Part shown: positions 32,244 to 41,076 of the stretch, in pieces
Layout of the letters: every line of letters starts with the position of its first letter
How positions within the stretch are numbered: the first letter of the stretch is position 1
Source: an uncultured Oscillospiraceae bacterium
GTDB lineage: Bacteria > Bacillota > Clostridia > Oscillospirales > Acutalibacteraceae
Length of the DNA stretch: 64,000 bases
Assembly: GCA_900548545.1 (NCBI GenBank)
Contig: URKX01000004.1
Span: 17,696-81,695 of the forward strand
Reading direction: 5' to 3'
Position numbers and translations under genes: made by a program
The notes under the pieces: model-generated
What the model saw: the letters and a program-made list of their open reading frames with translations, nothing else
Told to the model about the DNA's origin: nothing
The model's database searches: none

Positions 32244-33838
32244 ATTGCCCCCTCCTGTTTCTCATAGGCCGACGGGGTGAGGAAATGCAGCGTCAGCCCC
32301 AGCTGGGAGAGCTGTTCCCCCATCCGCCGCTGGCGCTCCATGGCCTCGGCACGGTTGATGGGCAGCGCCGCCTCACGGGTGTAGTAGCCGCTTTTGGGGG
32401 AGGCAAACCCGTCAAACCCCGCCAAGGTGACCTCCTTGGCCCCGCAGCGCTTTAAAAGCTTCAGCAGCATCAGGCCCGCGTTGTCCCCCACCATGGGATC
32501 CTGGTTCAAGCACCGGCTGTAGTCCACATAGAGGCAGTCCTCGCCCCCAAAAGCTGCCAAGTTGGAGGTGAACACCCGCCGCACCCCGGGCAGTTCCCGC
32601 AGCCTGGGCCCGGTGATCTCCAACCGCTTGTGGCTGCTGATAAAGCACACTTCCACCTGGAATTTTGGGTCGGAAAAGTTCACCGCCAATACCAGCGGCT
32701 GCTCCCGGCGCAGATAGTCCAGCACCTGGTGCTCCCGGGTGGCCAGGCTCTCCCCGGGGGCCAGCACCAACAGGTCCCGGCCGGCGATCAGCTGGGAGAG
32801 CTCCTCCACCGCCCGGCTGTCGTCAATGGCCTTATCCTGATACCGGGTAGCGAGGGTGCGGATCAGCCCCTTTTCAAACTCCACCCGGCTGCCCTTGGGG
32901 ATGGACCGCAAAATGTTCTCGGTATCCTGCATGGTCAGGGTCTGCTTGTTCAAAAGGAACGCCGCGTAGTTGGGGTGGCAGGCGTGGACAGCCGCCAGGT
33001 GGTAGGCCATGTTGTACCCCCACTGGTACTCCCGGCGCAGGGGGGCGATATACTCGTCGTAGATGTCCAGCACATCCCCCACCTGGTACCGGGATCGGAT
33101 GGTCCGGTTGATATACCCGGTGATCAGCTCGGTGGGCAGGTTCCCCGCCCCCCGTCCCATGCCAAACACGGAGCTGTCCAGAATCAAATCCCGCTTGGAT
33201 TGGATCCCCATGAGCACCTGGGCGTTGGAAAAGGCCAGCTGCAAATTGTTGTGGCCGTGGAAGCCCACCTTCACCCCGGGGTCCAAGTTTTCATCGATCA
33301 GGTGGAACTGCCGGGTCACCTGGTTGGGGAGCATACTGCCCAGGGTGTCCACAATATAAAAGGCGAAGGGGTGCAGCCGGCCCACCTGCTCCACCAGCCG
33401 CAGCAGCTCCAGGTCGGAGTAGAACGCCGTGCCCACCGGCTGCAAAAACACCTGATACCCCTTGTCCATCAAGGCCGCCGCCCAGGAAAAGGCCTTTTCC
33501 GCCTCCTCCCGGTGGAAGGTCAGCCGGATACCGGAAATCCCCCCGGGACAGCGGGGTGGCAGCCGGTCCGGAGAAAGCTCCCACTCCCCCAAAGCGATCA
33601 TCGCCACGAACATGGCCCCGCCCTCCCGGTGGGGCAGCAGGGGGACAAGCCCCTCGGGGCTTTGGAACAGGGTGGTGTCCTCCCCCCGGGACTGGCCGGT
33701 GAGGAACCCGCACTCGATGATGTCAATGCCCCCCTGGTCCAGCTTTTTTAAAATGGAGGGGATGGCGTGGCGGCCAAACTCCCAGTTGTTGATATAGCCC
33801 CCGTCCCGCAGGGTGCAGTCCAGCACTTCCACCGCCAT
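32240..33838 (-). CDS. DRE-TIM aldolase fused to a DUF115/GT42-like domain
   Basis: A 532-residue fusion. Residues about 1-300 are a DRE-TIM metallo-aldolase of the HMGL/4-hydroxy-2-oxovalerate aldolase type: DCTLRDGGYINNWEFG at the N-terminus, IVDTLGSM in the middle and the metal site GFHGHNN. Members join or cleave pyruvate and an aldehyde. Residues about 350-532 (LLVLAPGESLA, VGDNAGLMLLKLLKRCGAKEVTLAGFDGF) resemble DUF115/sialyltransferase-type Rossmann domains. Next to a KdsB-like gene, a role in making a 2-keto-3-deoxy sugar acid from pyruvate is plausible. GGGGGAGAT precedes the ATG. No homologue of kdsA or neuB was seen. The reaction is inferred. Confidence 0.8.
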   Translation of the reverse strand: MAVEVLDCTLRDGGYINNWEFGRHAIPSILKKLDQGGIDIIECGFLTGQSRGEDTTLFQSPEGLVPLLPHREGGAMFVAMIALGEWELSPDRLPPRCPGGISGIRLTFHREEAEKAFSWAAALMDKGYQVFLQPVGTAFYSDLELLRLVEQVGRLHPFAFYIVDTLGSMLPNQVTRQFHLIDENLDPGVKVGFHGHNNLQLAFSNAQVLMGIQSKRDLILDSSVFGMGRGAGNLPTELITGYINRTIRSRYQVGDVLDIYDEYIAPLRREYQWGYNMAYHLAAVHACHPNYAAFLLNKQTLTMQDTENILRSIPKGSRVEFEKGLIRTLATRYQDKAIDDSRAVEELSQLIAGRDLLVLAPGESLATREHQVLDYLRREQPLVLAVNFSDPKFQVEVCFISSHKRLEITGPRLRELPGVRRVFTSNLAAFGGEDCLYVDYSRCLNQDPMVGDNAGLMLLKLLKRCGAKEVTLAGFDGFASPKSGYYTREAALPINRAEAMERQRRMGEQLSQLGLTLHFLTPSAYEKQEGAI

Positions 33839-33839
33839 G

Positions 33840-34577
33840 TCAGATCTCCCCCCTGTTCAGCTTCTTTTGCAGCATCCCCCGGACGTGCTCCAAGTCCTTG
33901 GGGGTGTCCACGGAAAGGCTCTCCGCCTCCACGGGGACCATCCGCAGAGGCTTGCCGTACTCAAGAAAACGCAGCTCGTTTACATCCTCCACCGCTTCCA
34001 AGGGGCCCCGGGGGGTGTTAGAGAAAAATTCCAGGGCCGCCGGGGTGTAGCACAGCACCCCCAAGTGCTTGTAAAAGGAGTAGTCCACGCTGGCTTTGGG
34101 GTGGGGGATGGGACTGCGGGAGAAAAACAGGGCATTGCCGTCCTCCCCGGCCACCACCTTAATGTTGGTTTCGTCCACCGCCTCCACGGGGGAGTGGATG
34201 GGCGCCATCAAGTTGGCGGCGAAAAAGCCCTCCAGGGAAGAGGGCACCACCTGGTCGATCACCTGGGGGTCGATGAGGGGTTCGTCCCCGTTGACGCACA
34301 CATACAGGTCCGCCGGCAGGGACTGGGCCACCTCCCACACCCGTTGGGTGCTGGTGGGGCACTGGGGCGAGGTGAGCTTGCAGGGGATCTGGTACTCCCC
34401 GCACACCTGGCGGATGGCCTCGTGGTCCGTGGCCACCCACACCTCCCCGATCTTTTTGCACTTGCGCACCTGGTGGTATACCCACCAGAGCATGGGACGC
34501 CCGCAAAGGTCCGCCAAAGGTTTCCCCTTGAACCGGCTGGAATCGTACCGGGCAGGGATGATGGCAACAACGCGCAT
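33840..34577 (-). CDS. kdsB: KdsB-like CMP-ulosonic acid synthetase
   Basis: A 245-residue cytidylyltransferase of the KdsB family, which activates Kdo or related ulosonic acids as CMP sugars. It has IIPARYDSSRFKGKPL (nucleotide loop), VWVATDHEAI, VCVNGDEPLI with the metal Asp, NIKVV and a late HLGVLCYTPAALEFF and SVDTPKDLEHVR. It is complete. KdsB is classically a lipopolysaccharide enzyme; finding it in a Gram-positive wall-polymer locus points to an ulosonic acid in the polymer. AAGGAGG precedes the ATG. One base separates its stop from the aldolase gene. Confidence 0.9.
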   Translation of the reverse strand: MRVVAIIPARYDSSRFKGKPLADLCGRPMLWWVYHQVRKCKKIGEVWVATDHEAIRQVCGEYQIPCKLTSPQCPTSTQRVWEVAQSLPADLYVCVNGDEPLIDPQVIDQVVPSSLEGFFAANLMAPIHSPVEAVDETNIKVVAGEDGNALFFSRSPIPHPKASVDYSFYKHLGVLCYTPAALEFFSNTPRGPLEAVEDVNELRFLEYGKPLRMVPVEAESLSVDTPKDLEHVRGMLQKKLNRGEI

Positions 34578-34589
34578 AGGATAACCTCC

Positions 34590-36311
34590 TTATCGTTTCC
34601 ACAGCCGGGCGATGGCCCGCAGGGGCCGGGTCACCTTCCAGCTGGTGGACTGCTCATAGAGCGCCGCCACACGCTGGCGCTCCGCTTCCAGTTGGGCTTG
34701 GACGCCCACCGCCCCAGGTTTGGACGGGGCAGGTTTTTTCCCGGGGGATCTCTTTTTCCGCTCAGCTTTGTACAGGTTCCAGTTTTCCATCAGCCGCTGG
34801 GACCAGAACTCCAACACCTGGCTGCTGACCACCTCAAAGCCCTCAGGTGCGGTCAAGTCCCCCCGCTTGCAGCAGTTTTCCCCGTCGTGGAGGTCGTAAG
34901 CCAGCACGCTTGGCAAATGGACGGTGACCTCCCCTTCCAGCACCTGACGCCGGCCGTTGGGCCGCAGGCCGAACCGGGTGATGAGGAAATCCCGCAGGCG
35001 TTCCGCCAGGGGCAAAAACGCCTGGTTGTAAATGTGCTCCTCCCGGTAGGAACCCAGCAGCGCCTGCACCACATAGTGGTGGGGAACCGCCCCAAAGCAC
35101 AAGGTGGAAAGCTCCTCCGTGTTTTCAAACCCGAAAAACACCGGCTCCATCTGCCGGCGTTTCAGCAGCAGCCCGGGGATGGCCTGGGGCCTGAGCACAA
35201 TGCCCCCCTGCTCCCACAGGGCCAGCAGGGAGAGATACTCCTCCACAAACTCCCAGCGCCCTGTATCCGCTGCTTCCCGCACCACGGGGGGCAGGTCCTC
35301 CCGGGCGAGCCATTCCTCCCCCGGCTCCACCAGGGACACCTTGGGGAAGTGCTCCCGGATGGCCTCCCTCAAAGCCGCGGGAATCTCCCGGCGGCAGTGG
35401 GCGCAGATAAAGGTGTCGGGGATCACGGGCTTGTCCAGGTAATCCAGGATCTTCCCCGCCTGCTTGTCCTCTTTCAAATACCGGTTCAGACGGAAATCCG
35501 CCTCGAACCGGTGCAGCAGGCCGATAAAATCCGGCAAAAACAGGGTGCGGGACTGGGTCATGTTCCACAGAAGCTGCCGGGCAACTGCGTAGACCGCCTC
35601 CTCCTTGTACCCCGGGTCGCAGGTGGTGAGGAACTTTTCAAAGGCGTCCACGATATCCACCATGGCCCCCACCTGGCTGGTGGAAATGGTGCCGCCCCGG
35701 CGGTAATAGTTGTAAAACGGCTGGGGCACATAGCCCACGCTGCGGGCCTTTGTCACCAGGGCGGGGATCAGGGCGATGTCCTCAAAGAGCATCTTCTCAT
35801 ACCGTTCCCCCTCCCACAGGGACCGGTGGAACAGCTTGTTCACGCTGTAGGTGATGTTGTTGCCGTAGGCAATGTAGTCCGCCAGGTCGATCTCCTCCTG
35901 GGGGCAGGAAACGGAAACCGTTTCCCGGTTTTCCTCCACGTAGCAGATCTTCACGTCGCACATCACCAGGTCATAGCCCCCTGACTTTGCCTTCTTGTAG
36001 AGGGTTTCCAGCATGGTGGGCTCGATGGTGTCGTCGGAATCCAGAAAGGCCAGATATTCCCCCCGGGCCGCGGCCACACCGGCGTTGCGGGCCATGCCCA
36101 ATCCCTGGTTCCCCTGGTGGATCACCTTCACCAGCCCCGGGTAATCCCGGGCGTACCGGTCACAGATGGCGGGGCAGGCGTCGGGGCTGCCATCGTCCAC
36201 CAGCACGATCTCCTTTTCCTCCAGGGTCTGGGCCAGGGCGGAATCCACGGCCCGCTCCAAAAAGTTCTCCACCCCGTACACCGGGATGATCAAGGATACC
36301 TTAACTTCCAT
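34590..36311 (-). CDS. Two-domain glycosyltransferase (GT2 plus GT32-like)
   Basis: A 573-residue protein. Residues about 1-250 are a GT2 transferase: SLIIPVYGVENFL, VDDGSPDAC, NQGLGMARNAGV, FLDSDDTIEP and FEDIALIPALV. Residues about 310-480 resemble a GT32/capsular-polysaccharide transferase (PDTFICAHCRREIP, WEFVEEYLSLLALWEQGGI). The C-terminus is a basic linker and a short helix ending STSWKVTRPLRA, a tail common in bacterial surface-polymer transferases. ATG 36311 follows GGGAGGG. It probably adds two sugars to a lipid-linked polymer. Donors are unknown. Confidence 0.85.
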   Translation of the reverse strand: MEVKVSLIIPVYGVENFLERAVDSALAQTLEEKEIVLVDDGSPDACPAICDRYARDYPGLVKVIHQGNQGLGMARNAGVAAARGEYLAFLDSDDTIEPTMLETLYKKAKSGGYDLVMCDVKICYVEENRETVSVSCPQEEIDLADYIAYGNNITYSVNKLFHRSLWEGERYEKMLFEDIALIPALVTKARSVGYVPQPFYNYYRRGGTISTSQVGAMVDIVDAFEKFLTTCDPGYKEEAVYAVARQLLWNMTQSRTLFLPDFIGLLHRFEADFRLNRYLKEDKQAGKILDYLDKPVIPDTFICAHCRREIPAALREAIREHFPKVSLVEPGEEWLAREDLPPVVREAADTGRWEFVEEYLSLLALWEQGGIVLRPQAIPGLLLKRRQMEPVFFGFENTEELSTLCFGAVPHHYVVQALLGSYREEHIYNQAFLPLAERLRDFLITRFGLRPNGRRQVLEGEVTVHLPSVLAYDLHDGENCCKRGDLTAPEGFEVVSSQVLEFWSQRLMENWNLYKAERKKRSPGKKPAPSKPGAVGVQAQLEAERQRVAALYEQSTSWKVTRPLRAIARLWKR

Positions 36312-37383
36312 GGTTCCCTCCCAAATACTTGAGTATGGCCTGCAACTGGTACACGGTTTCAGGCACATAGTAGTTTTTCCCGCCGAACCGCCGCCGGAAG
36401 GCTTCCAAATACCGGGACAGCCGCTTATCTTCCTTCCACAGCACCTTCCCGGTGTAGAGCTTGTACAGCATCACGGTGTCGTCCGGCTGCCCCAGGCAGA
36501 GCCTGCCGGTGAGCGCCCCGTTGGAGCACACGGTCACCACCCTGGGACGATGCTGCTCATTGAGCAAAAACAGCTCCCAGGGCACGGCAAGGTCCACCTT
36601 CCGGGAAAGCCCCAGGGCTTGGGGCAGGTGATCCACGTTGCGGGGATGGGGCTTCACCCTGAAGTTTTCCGGGCCCACCATCCGCTGGCAGGCCCTCATC
36701 AGTTCCAGATCGTTGCCTTGGATCTTCTCCGCCCGGAAGGACTGCTCCAAAAACAGGAAAGGGGGCATCTCCCGGGGCGGATGGTAATCGAAGATAAAAT
36801 TTAACAGCCGCAAAAGCTCCCCGTCCTGCCGGGAAAGCTTGGGAAGGGGCAGGTTTACAAGCCCGTCCCCCCGCATGGCCAAGGAGGGCTCATACAGCAG
36901 GGCCGCTGCGGTTTTCTCCCCCAGAAGCGCCCCCAAAGGATGGCGGTTCACCGCTGCCCGGTCCGGCCGGGCAAAGTCGATGACATAGCTGGAAAAGCCG
37001 TCCTCCATCCAGTAAAAGGGGCAGCTGTACCGGCAGGCCAGCAGCCGGGCCAGCCAGTCAAAATTGGGAAAGAGCACCTGGGCATACTCCCCGGGGTCCC
37101 CTTCCCCAAAAGCCCACCGGAGCAGGGCCGCCCCCTGGGAAAAACACTGGGCCACCGCTTCCGGGTTGTTCATGGGGTAGCGGGCGGAAAGCTCCGCTGC
37201 CTGGGCGGGGATCACCCGGGTGAACAGGCCCGTTTCCCGCAGCCGGGGCACCAGGTCTTGCAGGCCCGGGGTGGCATCCGTCACCACCAGGTCGGCGGTT
37301 TCCCCGGGAGGCGCCAAATGGCCCAGCTGGACAGCCGTCATCAAATGGTACACCGAATTGACCAGCACTAGAGATTTTGCCAT
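36301..37383 (-). CDS. Sialyltransferase-like (GT52/polysialyltransferase type) transferase
   Basis: A 360-residue protein. The N-terminus KSLVLVNSVYHLMTAVQLG matches the first strand-helix of GT52/POLYST families. Later positions include ENFRVKPHPRNVDHLP (a KPHP motif) and TVCSNGALTG. Members transfer sialic acid or related acids from CMP donors. It lies beside the KdsB-like CMP synthetase, which supports a CMP-ulosonate donor. Its 3' end overlaps the next gene by 11 bases. The family call is by pattern and the donor is inferred. Confidence 0.7.
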   Translation of the reverse strand: MAKSLVLVNSVYHLMTAVQLGHLAPPGETADLVVTDATPGLQDLVPRLRETGLFTRVIPAQAAELSARYPMNNPEAVAQCFSQGAALLRWAFGEGDPGEYAQVLFPNFDWLARLLACRYSCPFYWMEDGFSSYVIDFARPDRAAVNRHPLGALLGEKTAAALLYEPSLAMRGDGLVNLPLPKLSRQDGELLRLLNFIFDYHPPREMPPFLFLEQSFRAEKIQGNDLELMRACQRMVGPENFRVKPHPRNVDHLPQALGLSRKVDLAVPWELFLLNEQHRPRVVTVCSNGALTGRLCLGQPDDTVMLYKLYTGKVLWKEDKRLSRYLEAFRRRFGGKNYYVPETVYQLQAILKYLGGNHGS

Positions 37384-37393
37384 AACGCCCTCC

Positions 37394-38377
37394 TTACATC
37401 ACAGGAGCAGGACAGCCATCTGCCCTGCTGAGATCTACAATCTGGAAGCTTTCCCCCAAGTTTGCCAACGCCGTAGAGCCAAAAGCCCACACCTGCCGGG
37501 GCCGCCTCCCCCGGAAAAAGTAGGGCAGCAGCTCCGCCGGGAAGGGGGTGGACACGATCTGGGCCCCGGGGAACACCTCCTGGTAATCCAAGGGGTCGTC
37601 GGGGTGTTTCTTCACCAGCAGGGGCACGCCTTTCAGCGCCCCTTCCCCCAAAGACCGGTACATCGCCCGCTGCTGCTCCTCCCCCAGCATCCCCAGGTTG
37701 GAAAACTGCTGGGTCAGCAGCACTGCCCGGGCCTTGGTGCGCACCCGACGCGGGAGGAAAAAACGGCACAGCTTTTCCCGTTCTCCATGGGGCAGGGTTT
37801 TCAGGGCCCGCTCCACCGAAAAATCCCACACCTGCCCCGGCAGGGACAGGGGCTGGTTCTGGGCCTCACCACAGCAGAACACCTCCCGGATAAGAGGGTT
37901 CTCCCCGGAAAACAGGCCGTGTTTCAGGGCAATGGCCGCGTGCTGGGGGAACTTCTCCCCCAAGATCACCGCCTCCCGCTGGGGGTGGCTCAAGGCGCCG
38001 GCGGCATCCTCAAACAGGGAGAAGGGAAGCCCCTGGTCCAGCACCGCCAGGGAAAAATAAAAGTGGGCCCCAGCAATGTAGATCTTTGAAAACGCTTCCA
38101 GAGGCGGCAGCTCCAGGGAACGGAAGGCCTTCTGGACGGCGGCTGTCACCTGGGCTTCCTCCCCGTGGGGGATACGCAGGTAGGGAAACAGCTTCACCTC
38201 ATCAAAAAAGCCCCGGTGATGCAGCCGGGGCCACTGAGGGTACTTTTCCACAATGAAATCCGGCAGCAGCAGCGCAGCCTCCTCCTCCGGATGGAACAGC
38301 CTCCGGTGCAGGAGCACTTCTAACAGCTGGTAGGAACTCACAGCATGATACAGCACCTTACCCGATCCCCGGTTCAT
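37394..38377 (-). CDS. Second sialyltransferase-like (GT52-type) transferase
   Basis: A 327-residue protein of the same fold as its neighbour. It starts KVLYHAVSSYQLLEVLL, then PLLVKKHPDDPLDYQE (a KHP motif) and VWAFGSTALANLG. Two adjacent members suggest two linkages to the same or similar acid. The longer frame is unlikely because ATG 38377 has GGAGGG 8 nt upstream and the family pattern starts there. Its start overlaps the HAD gene end by 20 bases. A CMP donor is assumed from the locus. Confidence 0.68.
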   Translation of the reverse strand: MNRGSGKVLYHAVSSYQLLEVLLHRRLFHPEEEAALLLPDFIVEKYPQWPRLHHRGFFDEVKLFPYLRIPHGEEAQVTAAVQKAFRSLELPPLEAFSKIYIAGAHFYFSLAVLDQGLPFSLFEDAAGALSHPQREAVILGEKFPQHAAIALKHGLFSGENPLIREVFCCGEAQNQPLSLPGQVWDFSVERALKTLPHGEREKLCRFFLPRRVRTKARAVLLTQQFSNLGMLGEEQQRAMYRSLGEGALKGVPLLVKKHPDDPLDYQEVFPGAQIVSTPFPAELLPYFFRGRRPRQVWAFGSTALANLGESFQIVDLSRADGCPAPVM

Positions 38378-40313
38378 CAAAAAGTCCCTCCAATCCACGG
38401 CGGTAAGGGGCGTTTTCCCCCCCGAACACCTCCAGCATGGGGCCATAGGCATCCCGGCCGGAAATGGGCAGGCAAAGCCCCAGCCGCTGTTCCAGGCCCA
38501 CCCACTCCTGGGCAAAGTCCCACAGGCCCCGGTGGATCTCCTCCACCTGGGCGGCGTGGGGGTTGAGGGAAAACTCCATCCGCCAGCCCCCCTCCTGGGC
38601 AGGGTAGATCCCCCGCAGGCTGCCCTCTATCCCGCCTAAAAGCAGCTCCCAGAACAGGTTGTGGCCCTCCCCCGGATGGTGCAGCTTCCACAGGTCCCGG
38701 TTTTCAGCCGGGGAAAACAGGTAGCTTGCCAGTTCCCCGGTGAGCAGCAGGGGGTCGGCGGCGTCCCGCTCCGGGCTGTGGGCCGAATTGGTCCCCGCCA
38801 CCAGGCCGGTGATCTTGCAGGGGATGTTCCACAGGCGGCGGGCGGCATGGGACAGGCTCACCGGACCGCTGCCCGCCCAGCCGATGTCCACCACCCCGGC
38901 GTGGGAGCACCCGGAAAGGAGCTGCCGGTAATACTCCCCTGCCGCCTGGCGCTGGGGCTGGTAAACTGCCAGCACCTTGTCCCACACCCCTTGCAGGTAG
39001 TGTTGTACCTCCCTGGCGTTTTTATGCGTCAAGGCTGTTTGAGGGGAAAGCCCCAGGGCCCCGCAAAGCCCCGGCAACAGAGAGGAGAGCTCCATGGAGG
39101 CCAGCACCTGCTGCAAGGGCAGGCTCTTCCCCACCTTGTGGATGAGGAACCGCCGGAAATAGTCCGCTGGGAACAGCCCGGCGCAGACCTTGGCCGCCGC
39201 AAGCCGTGACCAATAGGCGTACACCGGCCGGGGGTCCTGGGGGTACAGGCGGTGGTACAGGGTGAGCAGTGCCTCCCCGTCCCGGGAGAGAAACAGCAGC
39301 CGGTCCGCCCCGGCTTGGTCCGCCCACTGGCGGAGGAAGCGGCAATACCCCAGGGCGAACAAGCCCCCATACACAAAGCCGTACTCATACAGCCGGGGCC
39401 AAGTGTGGGCGCCGCTGTGGAGCTTCCCGTTGACCATCCCCCGGTAGACGCTGCCCACCACGGGGGAGAGGTCCGCCGCCCGGTAAGGGCTGCCGGAAGC
39501 GGTGACGCTTTGGTAGAAAACAGGCTCTATCCCTTGGGCGCCTGCCATGGCCCCGTCCGAGTGGGGGTTGTCCCCCACATGGGCAAGGGACTGGGCCTGG
39601 GGGAACCGCTGCCGCAGCCGCCGGAACAGCGCCCCGTCCCCTTTGGAGCAGCCCTCCTCCCCGGAAACAAGGCAGGCGGGAAACCGGCCGAACCCCTCCC
39701 GCCGGAGCAGGTCCTGCAAGAACTCCGCCGGCAGGTACATATCGGAAACCAGGGCCATGGGCTTTCCCCGCTGCCGCAAGGACTCCACCACCGGCAAAAA
39801 ATAGGGGTTGCCCCGGCAAAGGGCTGCCTCCACTTCCAGCTCGGCGGCCATGCCCTCTTCCACCGGCAGGGCGGTGAGCAGGGCAAGCTCCTGCCAGATC
39901 TCCCGAAGGGTCACCTCGCCCCGCCCTCCTGCCCGGCGGTTTTTCTCCCGGGCAAGCAGCTCCGCCTCTACCCGCAGCCGGCGGAAATCCGGGTAGGAGA
40001 GCTTGGCGCCCACCAGGGAAAAAGCCGTCTGTGGGTCGTCCACCTCCCGAAGCAGCAAGGTGTCAAACACGTCGAAGGAAACCAGGTCGAACTGTGCCAA
40101 CCGGTGGGCCAGAAGCCGGGGGTCTTCCCGCTGGGTTTGGGCGGACTCGCTGCCCTGGGCTGGCAAGGGGGTATTCCCGCCCTGGGCAAAGGCCCCGGCC
40201 AGCAGGGCGGGGGCAGCCTTCCAGCGGGGCACGCCCCGCTGCCGCAGGGCCTGGTAACGCTGCCCTGCCTGGGGACGGCGGGTGGTGAGGAAGTGATACA
40301 GTGCACGTTTCAT
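38358..40313 (-). CDS. HAD-family hydrolase fused to a FLSRDG domain
   Basis: A 651-residue protein. Residues about 75-285 are a HAD domain: motif I SFDVFDTLLLRE, motif II region MALVSDMYLP and motif IV HVGDNPHSD. The C-terminal half (about 310-651) has FLSRDGEALLTLYHRLYP and VDIGWAGSGPVSL; the FLSRDG segment and the VD-GW-GS/T motif recur in the protein at 41811-43100. Such fusions occur in Firmicutes polysaccharide loci; their reaction is not known to me. A role as sugar-phosphate phosphatase is possible, for instance on an ulosonate phosphate. It overlaps tagH by four bases. Confidence 0.75.
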   Translation of the reverse strand: MKRALYHFLTTRRPQAGQRYQALRQRGVPRWKAAPALLAGAFAQGGNTPLPAQGSESAQTQREDPRLLAHRLAQFDLVSFDVFDTLLLREVDDPQTAFSLVGAKLSYPDFRRLRVEAELLAREKNRRAGGRGEVTLREIWQELALLTALPVEEGMAAELEVEAALCRGNPYFLPVVESLRQRGKPMALVSDMYLPAEFLQDLLRREGFGRFPACLVSGEEGCSKGDGALFRRLRQRFPQAQSLAHVGDNPHSDGAMAGAQGIEPVFYQSVTASGSPYRAADLSPVVGSVYRGMVNGKLHSGAHTWPRLYEYGFVYGGLFALGYCRFLRQWADQAGADRLLFLSRDGEALLTLYHRLYPQDPRPVYAYWSRLAAAKVCAGLFPADYFRRFLIHKVGKSLPLQQVLASMELSSLLPGLCGALGLSPQTALTHKNAREVQHYLQGVWDKVLAVYQPQRQAAGEYYRQLLSGCSHAGVVDIGWAGSGPVSLSHAARRLWNIPCKITGLVAGTNSAHSPERDAADPLLLTGELASYLFSPAENRDLWKLHHPGEGHNLFWELLLGGIEGSLRGIYPAQEGGWRMEFSLNPHAAQVEEIHRGLWDFAQEWVGLEQRLGLCLPISGRDAYGPMLEVFGGENAPYRRGLEGLFDEPGIG

Positions 40314-41065
40314 GGATGCTCCTTTCCCGGCTGCTGGCTGGCCTCAAAGGCGTCGCAGACCGCTTTGGGGGAGCCAAACAGCCGCAGTTTCCCCCGGTCC
40401 AGCCAAAGGGCCTGGGTGCAGTTTTCCCGGATGACCCCCGGCGAGTGGGAAACCATCAACACCGTGGAGCCCCCGTGGATCATCTCCCGGATGCGGGCCT
40501 CGCTCTTTTTCCGGAAGAACAGATCCCCCACGCTGAGCACCTCGTCCAGAATGAGGATCTCGGGGGTGTCCCCGGCGGTGGCGATGGCAAATCCCAGCCG
40601 GGACACCATGCCCGAGGAGTAGTGTCCCACCTTCTCCTCCATAAAGCCCTCCAGCCCGGCAAATTCCACGATCTCCTGGTAGTGCTCCTGGAGGAAGCGC
40701 CGGCTCCGGCCAATGAGGGCGCCGTTTAAAAACAGGTTCTCCCGGCCGGTGAGCTCCATGTCAAAGCCGGTGCCCAGGGTCAACAGTTGCACCTTGTCCC
40801 GGTTGACGGACACTTTCCCGCTGGTGGGGGTCAGGGCGCCGGCCACGATCTTCAGCAGGGTGCTTTTCCCCGAGCCGTTGCGCCCCACGATCCCCACCAC
40901 CTGGCCATGCCCCACCTGAAAGCTCACGTTGTCCAGGGCACGGAAGGGTGTGGTCTTCCCCCGGCCCTTGAGAAGCAGCTCCTTCAGGCTTCCGGGGGTG
41001 CGCTCCGCCCGGGGGAACTCCATGGTCACATGGCTGGCCCGCAGGGCAATGCTATCACCTGCCAT
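40310..41065 (-). CDS. tagH: ABC exporter ATPase (TagH/Wzt type)
   Basis: A 251-residue ATPase of the teichoic-acid/O-antigen exporter type. Walker A is GIVGRNGSGKST (about 59-70); ENLFLNGALIG, YSSGMVSRLGFAIA (signature region) and ILILDEVLSVGD (Walker B) follow. The N-terminal TPFRALDNVSFQVGHGQ strand is typical. There is no C-terminal substrate-binding domain as in Wzt, so it is nearer TagH. It powers export of a finished lipid-linked polymer. The permease gene lies 11 bases upstream. Confidence 0.9.
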   Translation of the reverse strand: MAGDSIALRASHVTMEFPRAERTPGSLKELLLKGRGKTTPFRALDNVSFQVGHGQVVGIVGRNGSGKSTLLKIVAGALTPTSGKVSVNRDKVQLLTLGTGFDMELTGRENLFLNGALIGRSRRFLQEHYQEIVEFAGLEGFMEEKVGHYSSGMVSRLGFAIATAGDTPEILILDEVLSVGDLFFRKKSEARIREMIHGGSTVLMVSHSPGVIRENCTQALWLDRGKLRLFGSPKAVCDAFEASQQPGKEHP

Positions 41066-41076
41066 ACCGTTTCACC

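Noticed and set aside
33813..35984. 723-codon plus-strand frame across the kdsB and GT2 genes
   Set aside because: Antisense shadow of two well-supported minus-strand genes; the translation is Gly/Pro/His-rich without a family.
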